64,000 bases of DNA from Ziziphus jujuba (GCF_031755915.1 NC_083388.1:20114001-20178000); one strand, 5' to 3'. Shown: positions 24,182 through 35,757, counted from the first letter of the stretch. The notes: generated from the sequence alone by a model not told the origin. Numbers and translations: made by a program.

Positions 24182-25385
24182 TCCTGTATTTTCACAAAAA
24201 CATAAATCAATTAGTTGTTATTTATATTTCAATAAACTAATTTAAATTAATTTCCAAAAGGAAAATACGCAAAAATATGATTTTTAGGGTTTCTGTATAT
24301 ACCATAAAATTACTGTATACATCCACAAAATTACTGTTCACGTGGCACTGTCCACGCATACTGTTCACTGTTTACTGCCATGTGTTACCATGTGATACCG
24401 CCACGTGTCGCACTGAAGACCGACATGTGCCACACTCTCGGACGGTCACGTGTCATATGCTATAGATGGACACATGGATAATCCTTAGCACGACATGTGA
24501 CTTGCTGTGAATGTGACACGTGTCACTTGTAACAGGTCGACACGTGGCTCCCATGGAATCCGACACGTCGAGATGTGGTGACCGACATGTGGCTTCACTA
24601 CTGTACGACACGTGGCCTCACCACGGTGAGCCATGTGTTGTCGTTTCATATTACCACGTGGAGATCTCTTTCAGAGACATGTGGCATATCTAGTCGAGCC
24701 GAATTTCATTGGGCCTGGGTCTGGACTGGGCTTGGGCTGAGCAGTAGCCTATTCTAACCACGAGCTGGGCTTTGGAACTAGGCCAGGTTCATTAACATTT
24801 ATAATTTAGGCCCACTGACCCAGAAACCTATCCAAACCCGTTTTTCAGACCCGTTAACCCTTTTTTTGACCCATATTCAACCTCCAACCCAGTTTTTTCA
24901 ACCCATTTCACTAGTAAATGGGTTTTTTGACCCAATTCACTATTTTTCTTGCTTTTTACACTCTCATGGCACCGAAAAATTGTTGGAAAAACACCAAAAG
25001 GTTTAGAATTTCATGGGCAACTCAATTTTAGGAAAAAAATTTTGATTTAAAACAAAACTAAATATTGCCCAAAAATTCCAAACCCACGGGAAACAAAATA
25101 AATAATTAAAATAGAAGCCCCTCACCAAGTTGTATACGGGTTTGAAGATAAGAAATTAAAAACATAAAATATATAAATATATTGCTTTCATACACAATAA
25201 TAATAAAGAGATGAAATCAAAGGCATGTATAAAAATAAAACCATTTAAATAAAATTCCTTTAATTAAACAAAACTTAAAATAACAACATACCCATTCATT
25301 AAATCTCCACAGGTTGAAAGCAAATTTTTTTTTTTTAACTCAATCCCACATACATAAACATATATTCATGGGATAGTCTTAAGAA
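24182..25385 (-). other. Copia II leader with a cluster of CACGTG hexamers
   Basis: This is the unusually long untranslated leader between the 5' LTR and gag. Seven exact CACGTG hexamers lie between 24339 and 24660 (24339, 24402, 24447, 24517, 24541, 24609, 24655), with further CATGTG and CACGTC variants between them, in an otherwise AT-rich element. CACGTG is the G-box core bound by plant bZIP and bHLH factors. A standard initiator-Met primer site was not found next to the LTR. Confidence 0.7.
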
Positions 25386-25919
25386 TGTTATTAAAAATAT
25401 ACATAATATATGAATATATATGTGGAATGAAGATACAAATAAAAATACAGAAAAATGATCAAATAAATAAATAAAAAGATTGGAAATCTGTATTTTTCTA
25501 GATTTGATCTGCTTGTTGAAATATTGGTCTGAGACCTGTGTGGTACCACAGTGTCTTTAAGACTATTCCCGTCCCACCGGTGCTGGTGTTTTTTGATGTC
25601 AGTCTCCCAAGATACAACGGATTTGAAATCTCTGACAAAACACCACCTGTATTTCCCTCGAACTTTGAAAGTACCTGATCTTTACCACACTTACTAACCA
25701 AAATGTGCAGAAAACTAATTTTTCTCTTTTTCTTCTTTCCAATTTGATTCTCCCGTTGGTAATTATTATTCCAAAAACTTGTTTTTTACAAAAACTTCAT
25801 CCATCAAGTCAAAACCCACATTTGGAAAGTTAAAAGGCCACAAATAATGCACATAAAGGCCCAGTAAAGTCCATTAATTCAAAATTATTCAAAATAAAAA
25901 AAACGTTGCAAACGTTACA
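25386..25919 (-). repeat. 5' LTR of copia II
   Basis: Plus strand TGTTATTAAAAATATACA to AACGTTACA, paired with 15979-16523, with GATGT following at 25920. Confidence 0.88.
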
Positions 25920-25924
25920 GATGT

Positions 25925-26740
25925 CTCTAATTGGATTTTATTCTTAATAAAATAGGATTCTGGTACTAGTGGATTGAACAGCAAAACTCACATGAAGTTG
26001 ATGCTTAAATGGATGAGAGGAAGGAAAATGTTGAAGCTTGTATGCAACCATGATGGTTCGAGCAAGAAGTTTTTCCTATCTCTACCGCAAGAAGCAAAAA
26101 ATTGATTGAATGAGAGGCCTGGTTAGCAGGGTATGTTGAACCATATTGGGTCATCTAAATAATATGTGGACACAGGTTGTTCTCAATTCGAGCAAACTTG
26201 AATTCGAGTTTCAATATTATATTTTTCAGTTTAAGTTTTTTTTCTGGAAAGAGTAGGATTCATATGCTGAAATCATATGCTGTTTATTGAAACCATTATC
26301 TCATTGTGATGTAAAAGTTGTCAGAAAAAGAATTTTGCAAGTCAATGTTAATTTTGGCATCCTAGCAAGTACCTTGAATATTCTTGATTGTCAAGTAAAA
26401 TTAAATCAATTTGTCATTCTATAATTATTCTCTTAATTATTTAACCTTTTCTTTTAAACTAGAGTAACTAGCCAATTTCAAGCCGAGAACACCGTTTCAA
26501 TCTATCAGCTTCAAAAGAAAGTTTTTTGTATCAAAGAGATGATTACTTTTCAGCAAAGTAGGTATTATTCGAGTAGAAAACTTGGGACCATCATTTATTT
26601 GTGTTTACTTCTCTTTCTTATATTTTTATCATTGAAAAAGGTTGCATTCAACATATTTTATTGTTCAATACATAATTGAAAAATAGTTGTAATGAATTTC
26701 TACCAAGAACATGCTAAATCTAATTTTATTAATGATCCTC
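25925..26740. other. Intergenic, with a short protein-like stretch
   Basis: From 25976 to 26110 the plus strand reads like old coding sequence (MDERKENVEACMQP, WFEQEVFPISTARSKKLIE) with two stop codons. The family was not recognised. The remainder up to the F-box relic is AT-rich and shows nothing. Confidence 0.35.
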
Positions 26741-26743
26741 AAC

Positions 26744-27660
26744 AAAAGAATTGAAGAAATCTTGTTGTTCTCTGGCTGTGGTGTTCTTAAGTAGAAACCC
26801 TAATCTCCTCATCAGTAATAGAAGCAATTACCATATTGTTTATCCTGAAGCATTGGAAGAACTGCGAGGTTTTTCATACACTGTACCCCATATTCATTTT
26901 GTTGAGTGGCCAAGAATGGTGGGTTCTTATGATGGTCTTGTTTGAAATTATGGTCGTGGCATTGAGATTATTTGGAATCCTGCAATTAGGGAGACAATGA
27001 TCATGCCACCTTGTGCTGTACAATGAAGTAAGACATAAGTAGTTGGGTTTATTTTTTATGTCATTGAGAATGATGACAAGGTTTTTGTGATTCATTTATT
27101 TCATATTGGTTTGAGAGCTGATCCTGATAGCGATGCTGAGAATGATATTAATGCTAATTCTAATTTTGTTGTTGAGTGGTTAAAGATTGAGATCTATAGC
27201 CTCAAAATGAATTATTGGAAATTGATTATTGGAATTAAAATAAAGAAGAAGAAGAAATTATTCTATATAGTTAAGAAGTCGATGTGTACAACAAGAGAGT
27301 GATTTCATGGGTAGCATATGGCAAACAAAAACATCTAGATTATGAATATGGTGAAGAATATCATTTGACATCAGCAAGGAGGTGATCATAATGACACCCT
27401 TACCTACTGAAATTGGTGTTCATGGGTCTTACCAAATTCATAATTATGCGGGGATCAAAGATGGACACCTTATTGTTCTTAATAATCATTTAATAACCAC
27501 AATTAGCCCTAGACAATATGTGTGACAATGGTTTGCTTGCGTTGTTTAATGTTTGGAAGTTGCCTAAAGTCAGTGATAAGGCCTCATAGGAATAATCTTT
27601 GGAAATAACTCGACCCTTGTGTCATGTTCCGTGCAAAAAAGGATGAAATCCTTGAGGCTT
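26744..27660 (+). pseudogene. F-box pseudogene, F-box domain lost
   Basis: The plus strand carries FBA-domain motifs in order: the GSYDGLV stretch at 26925, IIWNPAIRETMIMPP at 26970, KVFVIHLF at 27078 and KIEIYSLKMNYWKLI at 27185. These match the copies at 37.4 and 54.6 kb (VIWNPATRETKVMPP; KVFVIHLF; LEVYSLRSDSWNLI). Stops interrupt each part, and the F-box is absent upstream. A repeat with two TATA-like boxes (27735-28050) lies just beyond. Confidence 0.7.
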
Positions 27661-27734
27661 AGCTGGAAGTTTATATACTCTCCTTGAAAATTTGAGAAAA
27701 GTTTAGAAGATTTTAAAGAATTCAAGAGAAACCT

Positions 27735-28250
27735 AGACTAATGTACATAAGAATTTCTCTAGAATAATTTTTGTAAACATCTAGTAGAATAGTCTAGAAC
27801 CTAGCCTAGATGTATGCCATATGTACATAGCTAAAACTTGTAGACTCTTGTGATATGAGCCAAGCCCTCTATATAAAGGGATTGGACTCTTATTTGTAGA
27901 TAAGAAACCTAGACTAATGTAGTAAGAATCTGTCTAGAATAATTCTTGTAATAGTCTAGAACCTAGCCTAATTTTATGCCATGTGTACATATCTAGAACC
28001 TTGTAGATCCTCGTGATATGAGCCAAGCCCTTTATATAAAAAGGTTGGACTCTCATTTGTAATACATCAAAGTAATCAAGCATTCTAGTAATACAAATAT
28101 TCTCTACATTCTTTCAAACTCTCCTAAGCTCTCCCACTTCCTACTCTACTTCTAGCTTCTGCATGGGTAAAGCTAACTTAGCAAAGTAAATAGCTTCTGC
28201 ATTGTGCATAGCTTGTGGGCAAGGCTAACTCATGGGAATGTTAAGAAAGT
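27735..28250 (+). repeat. Probable LTR remnant with duplicated TATA-box segment
   Basis: A segment of about 165 bp is present twice in tandem (about 27735-27903 and 27904-28050). Each copy contains CCTAGACTAATGTA, TCTAGAACCTAGCCTA and GAGCCAAGCCCT followed by a TATA-like box (CTATATAAAGGG at 27871, TTATATAAAAAGG at 28033). A pyrimidine-rich stretch with CTCTCC words follows, like the transcription-start part of a plant LTR. The ends and target duplication were not found, so this could also be a duplicated host promoter. Confidence 0.4.
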
Positions 28251-28373
28251 TAGGCCTGTTATACTTGGAATGTTTGTTTGGTGTTCTAGGATCAATTGAG
28301 TGGTAAATATCTGCCAAATCTTGATGTTCTTTCTATGCTTTTTTGATATTAAAAAGGAAGAAGAATATATGCT

Positions 28374-29672
28374 GGAATTTCCTTGACAAGAAGGCTATAT
28401 GATGATTTTGTTACATTCAGAGGGAGTTTGGTTTCAATCAGAGAGAGACAACTTAACAATAACTAAATGAAATTGTAGGCTAGTTAACCAAAAATGAAAT
28501 TATAGGCTATTTTTTCTCTACTCAACATGCATCAAATAGGAGTGATTTGAACTTATTTTTGTAATATTTTCAATTGCTTCTATAATTAATAATAAATTTT
28601 TTATTTATAAAGGTGCTGTGCATGAGGATCATATCAATTGATGAATTTTACTTGTGTAACGGTTATTACTTGACCATGAATTAAAAGAACTAAATTAACA
28701 ATTTTCCTTTAAACTCTATCATAATGAAAGACTTTTTTTCAATTGTCACAATGCAAAAACATTACCAAAGAACAATGTATTTGGAAGAACATAACCAAGA
28801 TTAAAAGTCAAAAATACCATAAGATGTGGTAAACATGAACTCTATATAAATTATAATGGCATTTCCTTCCTAACAAACTACTATTAGACTTTTCATTCCC
28901 CATATGAATGACAATGTTACTTCTATGGTTACTAGAAAAGCTGTAAACTATGCACAAAAGCATATCAATAATGAAATGTGTACGAAGTTTTAACTAAGTA
29001 GAACTAGACTGTCTATGTCCGTAAACATCCACATAGGGAATTTCCTTCACAAGAAGGCTACACGATGGATTTTGTTACATTCAAAGGGAGTTAGGTTTCA
29101 ATCAGAAAGAGACAACTTAACAAAAACTAAATGAAATTGTAGGCTAGTTACCCAAAAATGAAATCGTAGGCTTTTTTTTCTCTACTCAGCATGCATCAAA
29201 TAGGAGTGATTTGAACTTATTTTTGTAATATTTTCAATTGCTTCTATAATTAATAATAATTTTTTTTATTTATAAAGGTGTTGGATGAGGATCATATCAA
29301 TTGATGAATTTTACTTGTGTAACGGTTATTACTTGACCATGAATTAAAAGAATTAAATTAACAATTTTCTCTTTAAATTCTATCATAATAACAGACTTTT
29401 TTTCAATTGTCACAATGCAAAAACATTACCAAAGAACAATGTATTTGGAAGAACATAACCAAGATTAAAAATAAAAAACTACCATAAGATATGGTAAACA
29501 TGAACTACATATAAATTATAATGGCTTTTCATTCCCCATATGAATGACAATGTTACTTCTATGGCTACTAGAAAAGCTGTAAACTATGCACAAAAGCATA
29601 TCAATAATGAAATGTGTGCTAAGTTTTAACTAAGTAGAACTAGACTGTCTATGTGCATAAACATCCACATAG
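28374..29672. repeat. Tandem duplication of F-box 3' flank, two copies
   Basis: Copy A (about 28374-29037) and copy B (about 29038-29672) are near-identical over most of their length. Shared words include AGGAGTGATTTGAACTTATTT, AAAGAACAATGTATTTGGAAG and CATATCAATAATGAAATGTG. Copy B lacks about 25 bp near 29525. The unit resembles the 3' flanks of the minus-strand F-box relics and lies next to the relic that starts at 29640. Confidence 0.8.
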
Positions 29673-29832
29673 TTTCTTTTAATAATTTGAAGACATGTTG
29701 TTTGTTGGGTAGGGCTAAAAGTGTCAAACAAAATTAGCTCTCTTTCACATATATTTGTTTGGAGTTGAGGTAAAAGCTTCTCCTTAAAAAATGTTTGAAC
29801 AAACACCTTATCATCCTTCCAAAACCCCAATA

Positions 29833-29881
<49 letters not shown>

Positions 29882-30330
29882 TTTTCTTGATTTCAAAGGG
29901 AGGATAGTGGTGGCTAATACTACTCGAAAAGGGTGTAGTTATTATGGTCCCACTACTTCAGTCTACCGAAATGATCAAATCCCCAGCATCGGCTTTATCA
30001 TGGTGAATATTCCCATACATTGCTTTCCAAGAAAGCATTCCATTACAGAAAACACCACGTCGAAAATTATGTAGCTTGAAAACCTTGTCTGAATAAGTTG
30101 TTATACGTTTCCATAAGTTTGATTTCAAGCTGTACATGTTGAATAGAATGGAGCTTGGAAGAGTGTCAAGGAACTTGTAGATTGTGACCACCTTGTAATC
30201 CATAGTTTTGGCGTCAAAGCCTAACACAATACCTTCACGTAAGAGGTTTCTTTTGTCATGCTTCTCCAAGCGTCCGGATGGGGGAGGTGGGAGAAACTCT
30301 GTCTCTCCGATCATGGGGTTTCATAAAAAG
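29640..30330 (-). pseudogene. F-box pseudogene, FBA domain only, split by a poly(A/T) run
   Basis: On the minus strand from 30314, MIGETEFLPPPP begins an FBA-type domain with GFDAKTMDYKVVTIY, NMYSLKSNLWKRI and VFCNGMLSWKAM. It ends at a stop after LIISVD. The downstream part resumes at 29630-29830 (GFWKDDKVFVQTF). Between them lies a run of 44 A on the plus strand (29836-29879), inside what was coding sequence. There is no F-box. Such proteins pair with SKP1 in SCF ligases; this copy cannot. Confidence 0.7.
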
Positions 30331-30889
30331 TCACCAAACAGGATGAGACCGTAGCAACAAAATATGATTGAGCATCCCTATCTATGCTTATAAAAACATG
30401 GATTTTTATTCTAAAAAAAAAAAAAAATCTGGCTACTTAATTATATATTTATATTAAAAAAAAAGTGAATTACAATAAATAAATTATACTTTGACCAAAT
30501 TGCATGTTAAGCCTTTAAATTTAAAATATTTCAATTAAACCCTCAGTTTATAATTTATTTCACCCCTAGACCATCAATTCTCAAATTAGCTAACATATTA
30601 TTTAAAATTTGAGGAAATTTACTTAGTTTTTTTTTTTCTTTTTTCGTTAATCAATTTTCCCTCTTCTCGTTTTGCATATTAAAAGAATAGCTAATTTTTA
30701 CAATTTTTAAACTTCGTACTAGTTAGTTTAGGAATTAAGGGCATAATACAAATGGGGGACAAAAATTAGAGATCAATAACTTGATGTGAAGGAATTTAGA
30801 GCAAAACTAATTTGTAATTAATTACATGTATTTTTAAGAGGGAATGAAGGTAAGGTGATTTTTTTTTTTTTAATTCATCAAAACATACT

Positions 30890-30929
<40 letters not shown>

Positions 30930-31840
30930 ATAATTTGCAATCGTGTTTCGGAATTTATTCTACTTAAGAACAAAATAATCCTATAATTTAAGAAAATGCT
31001 AACAATTTTATTGCTCTTGTTTTCTCTACTCTTATACATCAACAATCAATTATACTATAAAACAACAGCAGGCAGTATCTACATCCAGGACCATGAGTTG
31101 GTATCGCACTCAGACAGCGTATGTGGAACCAATTAATACATGTCAAAACTAAAATGAGAACCACACTTCATAATTGAATTGGACGTTTTCTGACTTCATA
31201 AAACCTACAAATTCCAGTCAGTTGAATTTTGATTTGAATATTTTTTTTTTCCTAATAAACACAAAAAAAAAAAAAAAGTATTTTCAGAAAATTTTAAATT
31301 TCCACGGCTAAGTTTGACTGTTGATTTCCTAAGTCAAATTTTCAAGGCCAAATAAACCATTTAACATATGGATTTTAATTCTTCACTCGCAAAAGACAAA
31401 ACCATTTGACTGAGTTCTACAAACAAAAACCCCCAACTTTCACAGCCCAAATAAGCCATAAACAAAAAGTGCAAATATTGTTTAAGATTTTAATATATAA
31501 GTGAAAATTACATAAGATAAATAATCGATAATACATCAAAACCAAAACAAAAATCAAATTTCAAACCCAAATAAAACCATTCCCATTCCATCATCCAGAA
31601 CAGAAAACACATGGATATGTATAATGTATATTTTTATTCCGCAAGACGCAGTAAACATTTCACCGAGTTCCTCAAAACCCTCCCAGCTTTCTTCTTTACT
31701 TTGTAGTAGCTCTGAATTGGTTAGTGATCCCAAAAAAACAAAAAAGAAAAAAAAAAAAAGTAAAACTTTTTGGTTAACATTTTCCTTTCGTTTGTTATGG
31801 TTGATATATATTCCTTTGTTTTGTTGGTCAATGTAATTCC
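30331..31840. other. AT-rich intergenic region, promoter side of the F-box gene at 31841
   Basis: No gene. Homopolymer T runs at about 30860-30871 and 30893-30924 (32 T). The last 250 bp, with an A-rich tract at 31735-31760 and TTGATATATATTCC at 31800, are the likely 5' flank of the F-box gene. Confidence 0.45.
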
Positions 31841-32518
31841 ATGGATCTCATAAAAGCTGAATCGGAAGCAAAGAGGAGCAATAATAATATATTAAGCGAG
31901 GAATTGGAGATTGAAATCCTGGTGAGGCTTCCGGTGATTTCTCTGTTGAGGTTCAAATGCGTATGCAAGTCGTGGCGCTCTATCATCAGGAGCCCCTTCT
32001 TCATTCAAAAACACCTCCAGGTTTGCAACTCCACTAATCCTTCTTATCTCCTTCTCCAAATTCGGTCTCCTTATGATTTTAATCTTGAGTCGGTCTCTAT
32101 ACTTTCTTATGACAATCCACTGGATCCGAAACTCATTCAAGCCGTACCTGCCTTACCCGGGTCAGAAACCGAGGGGTCTTGTAACGGTGTCTTTTGTCTG
32201 TATAATCGGGCAAATGGCGATGTGGTTCTTTGGAACCCTGCAACTAGAGAGACTAAGGTTGTTCCACATTCCCACATCCAGCGGAATAATAGGTCTGATT
32301 TTGAGTCGGAGGCTGTCGGATTCTGTTTCGATGTCAAAACTGTAATGATTACGTACAGAGTAGTCATGATTCATGCTTGCACTGAAAATGGTCCTATGAG
32401 CTTCCAGCTTGAGGTCTGTAGTCTAAGCACCAATTCTTGGAGATTGGTTCCAGGAATTCAAAGTATGGATTTAAGGTTGTGGGCATCTGGTTTATATGTA
32501 GGTGGGATGTGTAACTGA
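31841..32518 (+). CDS. F-box protein, truncated by a premature stop (225 aa)
   Basis: The F-box is at residues 17-59 (LSEELEIEILVRLPV, then RFKCVCKSWRSII). An FBA-type domain begins with VVLWNPATRETKVVP near residue 127 and FQLEVCSLSTNSWRLV near 190. Family members are usually about 350-420 residues; this one stops at TGA 32516-32518, where a Trp is expected. Homologous sequence continues after the stop (SKKEVAQD, then DKIMSFDIGEEMII after a frameshift near 32570) to about 32640. The product, if made, would keep SKP1 binding but lack most of the substrate domain. It may be a recent pseudogene. The ATG is the first in frame and is followed by a charged leader. Confidence 0.75.
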   Translation: MDLIKAESEAKRSNNNILSEELEIEILVRLPVISLLRFKCVCKSWRSIIRSPFFIQKHLQVCNSTNPSYLLLQIRSPYDFNLESVSILSYDNPLDPKLIQAVPALPGSETEGSCNGVFCLYNRANGDVVLWNPATRETKVVPHSHIQRNNRSDFESEAVGFCFDVKTVMITYRVVMIHACTENGPMSFQLEVCSLSTNSWRLVPGIQSMDLRLWASGLYVGGMCN

Positions 32519-32640
32519 TTAGCGTCTAAGAAGGAAGTGGCACAAGATGTAGATGAAGCAGATGATTTGGAATTACCGTGAAGATAAAATAATGTCATTT
32601 GACATTGGGGAAGAAATGATCATAAGGACATTGGGAAAGA
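32519..32640 (+). pseudogene. Decayed 3' part of the F-box gene
   Basis: Continues the FBA-domain reading after the premature stop, first in frame and then in the next frame. It shows the original gene was longer and lost its end by a nonsense change plus a frameshift. Confidence 0.6.
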
Positions 32641-32879
32641 AATATGTAATATTATTTATTACTCAGTAACAAATAGCTTAGATAAATATGAACACAAGTT
32701 CATAACTATTAAATAGATGCTTCTAATCCCACACCATTTTAAGCAGAGTACATAAAAGCTACAATAATTTATTTGAGTCCAAGTGTTCACTCAGCTGCAG
32801 AGAAAGATGTCCAACATATAGGATTCCCATCACAAGAAAATAGTAGGTCTTACTTATAATCCTTAAAATATGGCACAAG

Positions 32880-33455
32880 TGTAGCTTCACCATTCTACTT
32901 TATTGATGGTACAAATTGACAATTGCAGCAGATTCTCAGGACTACATACTATATAGCCATCAGAGCCAACACTGAGAATATCAGTGAGGGAAATATTTCC
33001 TGTGTCATTCTGAATAAATTACGGATCAGCAGTCCTTAAAGTCTCTTCTGATAAGGTAGTCTTGGCAGCTACACATCTGCAAGAAGCAGAAACAGATTAG
33101 CATTTACGACATATAGTTAATCTACCAGGAATAGAAGAGAAAATTTTATGCCAACAAGTAGCACAGAAATGGGTAACGTTAAATATAGATTTTGGTTAAT
33201 GTTAAATATAAATTGTGTTGTGTTATAAGCTGGGTCTAAAAAACATAAATGTTCAAAATTAATAGTAACTTAATATGGTATCAAAACAACAACCAAAAAA
33301 AAAAAAAAAAACAATATGCGACTTGTTTTATGTGAATCAATTCCACAATCAGGACATATATGTAAAATATTAGTGTACCTCACTAACAGGCACATAAAAG
33401 ATCTTTGATGCAGCTGAGAAAATGTCAGGAGCACGTTTCAATTTTTCAAAAGCAT
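32880..33455 (-). pseudogene. Two-exon fragment of an unrecognised spliced gene
   Basis: On the minus strand, 33379-33455 is flanked by AG and GTACAC and reads DAFEKLKRAPDIFSAASK then IFYVPVSE. A second stretch after TTCTTGCAG (from 33076) reads KTTLSEETLRTADP, a TAA, then IQNDTGNISLTDILSVGSDG. The amino-acid composition and splice-like borders suggest real but decayed exons. The two exon phases do not agree, and one stop is present. Family not recognised. Confidence 0.35.
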
Positions 33456-34614
33456 CTGCTAACACAATATTTTGGTTTCTTTATTAAGCTCATCATCATC
33501 AAGTTGTTTTCTTTTATGCATATTTATTTGATGTGCTGCTAGAAATGTGCATGTGGTAGGGAGTTTAACCGGCACTTGGGACTTGACCTCAAGATTAACT
33601 TTAATTAATTGGTGAGGAAGAATATATTAAGAATTAGTTTGATCGATCATTATGTAAAATATCTTTTTGAAAACAATATTTCCATAATGGTTAAGGAAAT
33701 TAATTCGTTCAACGGCTGGAAAAATAGTCAGATTAATTTGTTCTACATTTTCTAACTACTTTTCTAAGTTGTTCTACTAGTTGCCTATTTCATTTTCTGT
33801 ACGCTCATTCAAGTTGTGTTTGCTAAAGTGAATCGTCTTTCTAGGCTGCTAGCATATATTTACCTGTTTATTTTATCTATGAACTGTAGTGGACCATTTA
33901 TGTGGGATTCGCACCAAAATTAATTAAGAAATGCCGAAAGCCAAAATTTGTAGATCTACAATTATTAACAAACAATATTGATTTAAAAAATACATATATT
34001 CAATTAAATATTAAATAAGTTAATATAAATTATTGTTTTTAATTGGTTTAATTTATATATTAAAATTTTTGTCCATTTATTTTTTAATACAAAGGTGCAC
34101 AGGTTTTTAAAGTCTAAACTTTTATTTATATAAGTGAAAATCAGATAATATTTAATACATCGACATTCAAAAATTAAAGAAAAAGATGTTAAGCTTCGTC
34201 AAAAAGGCCCAAAAAAAAAATTAAATAAATAAATATTTGATTTATTGGATTTGGTTTGTTCGGACACAAAACCTATAAAAAAAAAAATCACTGTCAGAAA
34301 GAAAACAAATTCTATGTATACGGATTGACAGCGAGTGTGGTAGCTTAGTTAGTATGAATATACTATCTATTAGTCTACCGGAAGACAAGGGTAACTGAGG
34401 CATAGAAAAAACAAAACAAAAAAAATGTATACGGATTGACGAAAGTACCCAACAAATGATGAAAATATATCTTTGGCAGGTGAAGGACACGCTTTTCAAG
34501 ACAGAGGAGCTGGCAATTTAATTTAGAAAATCAGATTGTTGAGGTAGGCTAGGAGATAGGCTAAATCATTATTTCAAACTAAGCAATGGAAATAAAAGGT
34601 AATGAGAGCTGCAA
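33456..34614. other. Intergenic, F-box upstream-type sequence
   Basis: No gene. 33600-33850 resembles 1840-2050 and 36190-36370. 34430-34530 (GGTGAAGGACACG, CAATTTAATTTAGAAAATCAG) resembles the region upstream of the F-box copies at 36.9 and 54.1 kb, so this looks like flanking DNA of a lost F-box copy. Confidence 0.5.
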
Positions 34615-34615
34615 T

Positions 34616-35749
34616 TAGGGGTGGGTAAAATCCAATCCAACCCATTTAATCTGTCCAATCCAACCTATTTAATCTGTCCAATCCAATTCATTTTTGACGG
34701 TTTGAATTGGATTTTTATATCAATTGGATTGGATTGGGTTCAAAATATTATAAATTGTATGGATTGGATTGGTTATGGATTGGAAATATAAATCCAATCC
34801 AATCCAAATAATATATTATATAACTAAAAAATTATATATTTTTTATTTTTTTTATTTTTATATATTAATTTTAGAATATTTTTTTCATTTTTATATATTA
34901 ATTTTTAAAATTTTTTTCCATTTTTATATATTGATTTTTAATATATATATATATATATATATTTTTTTTTCTTTTATATCCCCATATCCCAAATTCCAAA
35001 TTAAATTGTAAGTTATAATCCTAAACTAAACATTTACCTTTGTTGCCGCCCACCACCAGTCCATCACCATCACTATAATATATATATATATATTTTTAGA
35101 ACCCCATCATATATATATATCTACATATATTGTATCCAATTGTTACTTATATATATATAAATGTTTAAATATAATTTATTGCTAATTTTATTGTTTTGAT
35201 CTTTGTAGAGCTTACAGAATCAACTAAAATTAGTGAACCTGTCAACGTTGATTGACTTATGATTTACCAAAGTTTTAAGGTTAAAAAAAAAAAATTATGC
35301 ATTGATTCTTGAGTGAATGAATTTTGATGAATGTATTATTTTACATTATTTATTCTAACAATTTTAATTTGATTTTATAGGAGTGAGATGATAACATTAA
35401 TGTTTACTATTTAATAAGTGCATGATGTGTATCATTTGCTACATTTTCTTCTTTATTTTCCATTGTAGACTATGTTGTATTATTCTAATTGTATTTTATG
35501 TTTGGATAATTATAATTTATTATTTATATTTTATATTTGAAATTTTTTTTATTTGTATTATATATTTATAAATTAGTAAGCTTCAAACCGATCAACCAAT
35601 CCAAACCAAACCGATCATAAATGGTTTGGTTTGGTTTGGATTTAATGCTTCAATGGTTTGGTTTGGATTGTAAATTAGAAAAACCGATATGTATGGATTG
35701 GATTGTATTTCGGTCCAAAACCGAACCAATCCAATCCATGCCCACCCCT
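34616..35749. mobile_element. Non-autonomous hAT-like DNA element, about 1.1 kb
   Basis: The ends are inverted repeats (TAGGGGTGGGTAAAATCCAA on the left; the right end reads CCATGCCCACCCCT). An 8-bp target duplication lies outside with one mismatch (AGCTGCAA at 34607-34614, AGCTGCGA at 35750-35757). The subterminal regions hold many ATCCAATCC / GGATTGGAT units in both orientations. There is no transposase. The 8-bp duplication is typical of hAT elements. Confidence 0.65.
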
Positions 35750-35757
35750 AGCTGCGA

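Larger units (their letters stand above)
15979..25919 (-). mobile_element. Ty1/copia retrotransposon II, degenerate, with nested solo LTR
   Basis: LTRs lie at 15979-16523 and 25386-25919, with a perfect target duplication GATGT (15974-15978 and 25920-25924). The element reads on the minus strand. A polypurine-like tract (ATGGGGGAT) adjoins the 3' LTR at 16524-16532. A long solo LTR (16556-19680) then follows inside the element, then RNase H, reverse transcriptase, integrase, protease and gag up to 24181, and a 1.2-kb leader. The coding frame is broken at many points, so it is inactive. Gag differs clearly from copia I and III, so it is another copia lineage, not assigned here. Confidence 0.9.
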
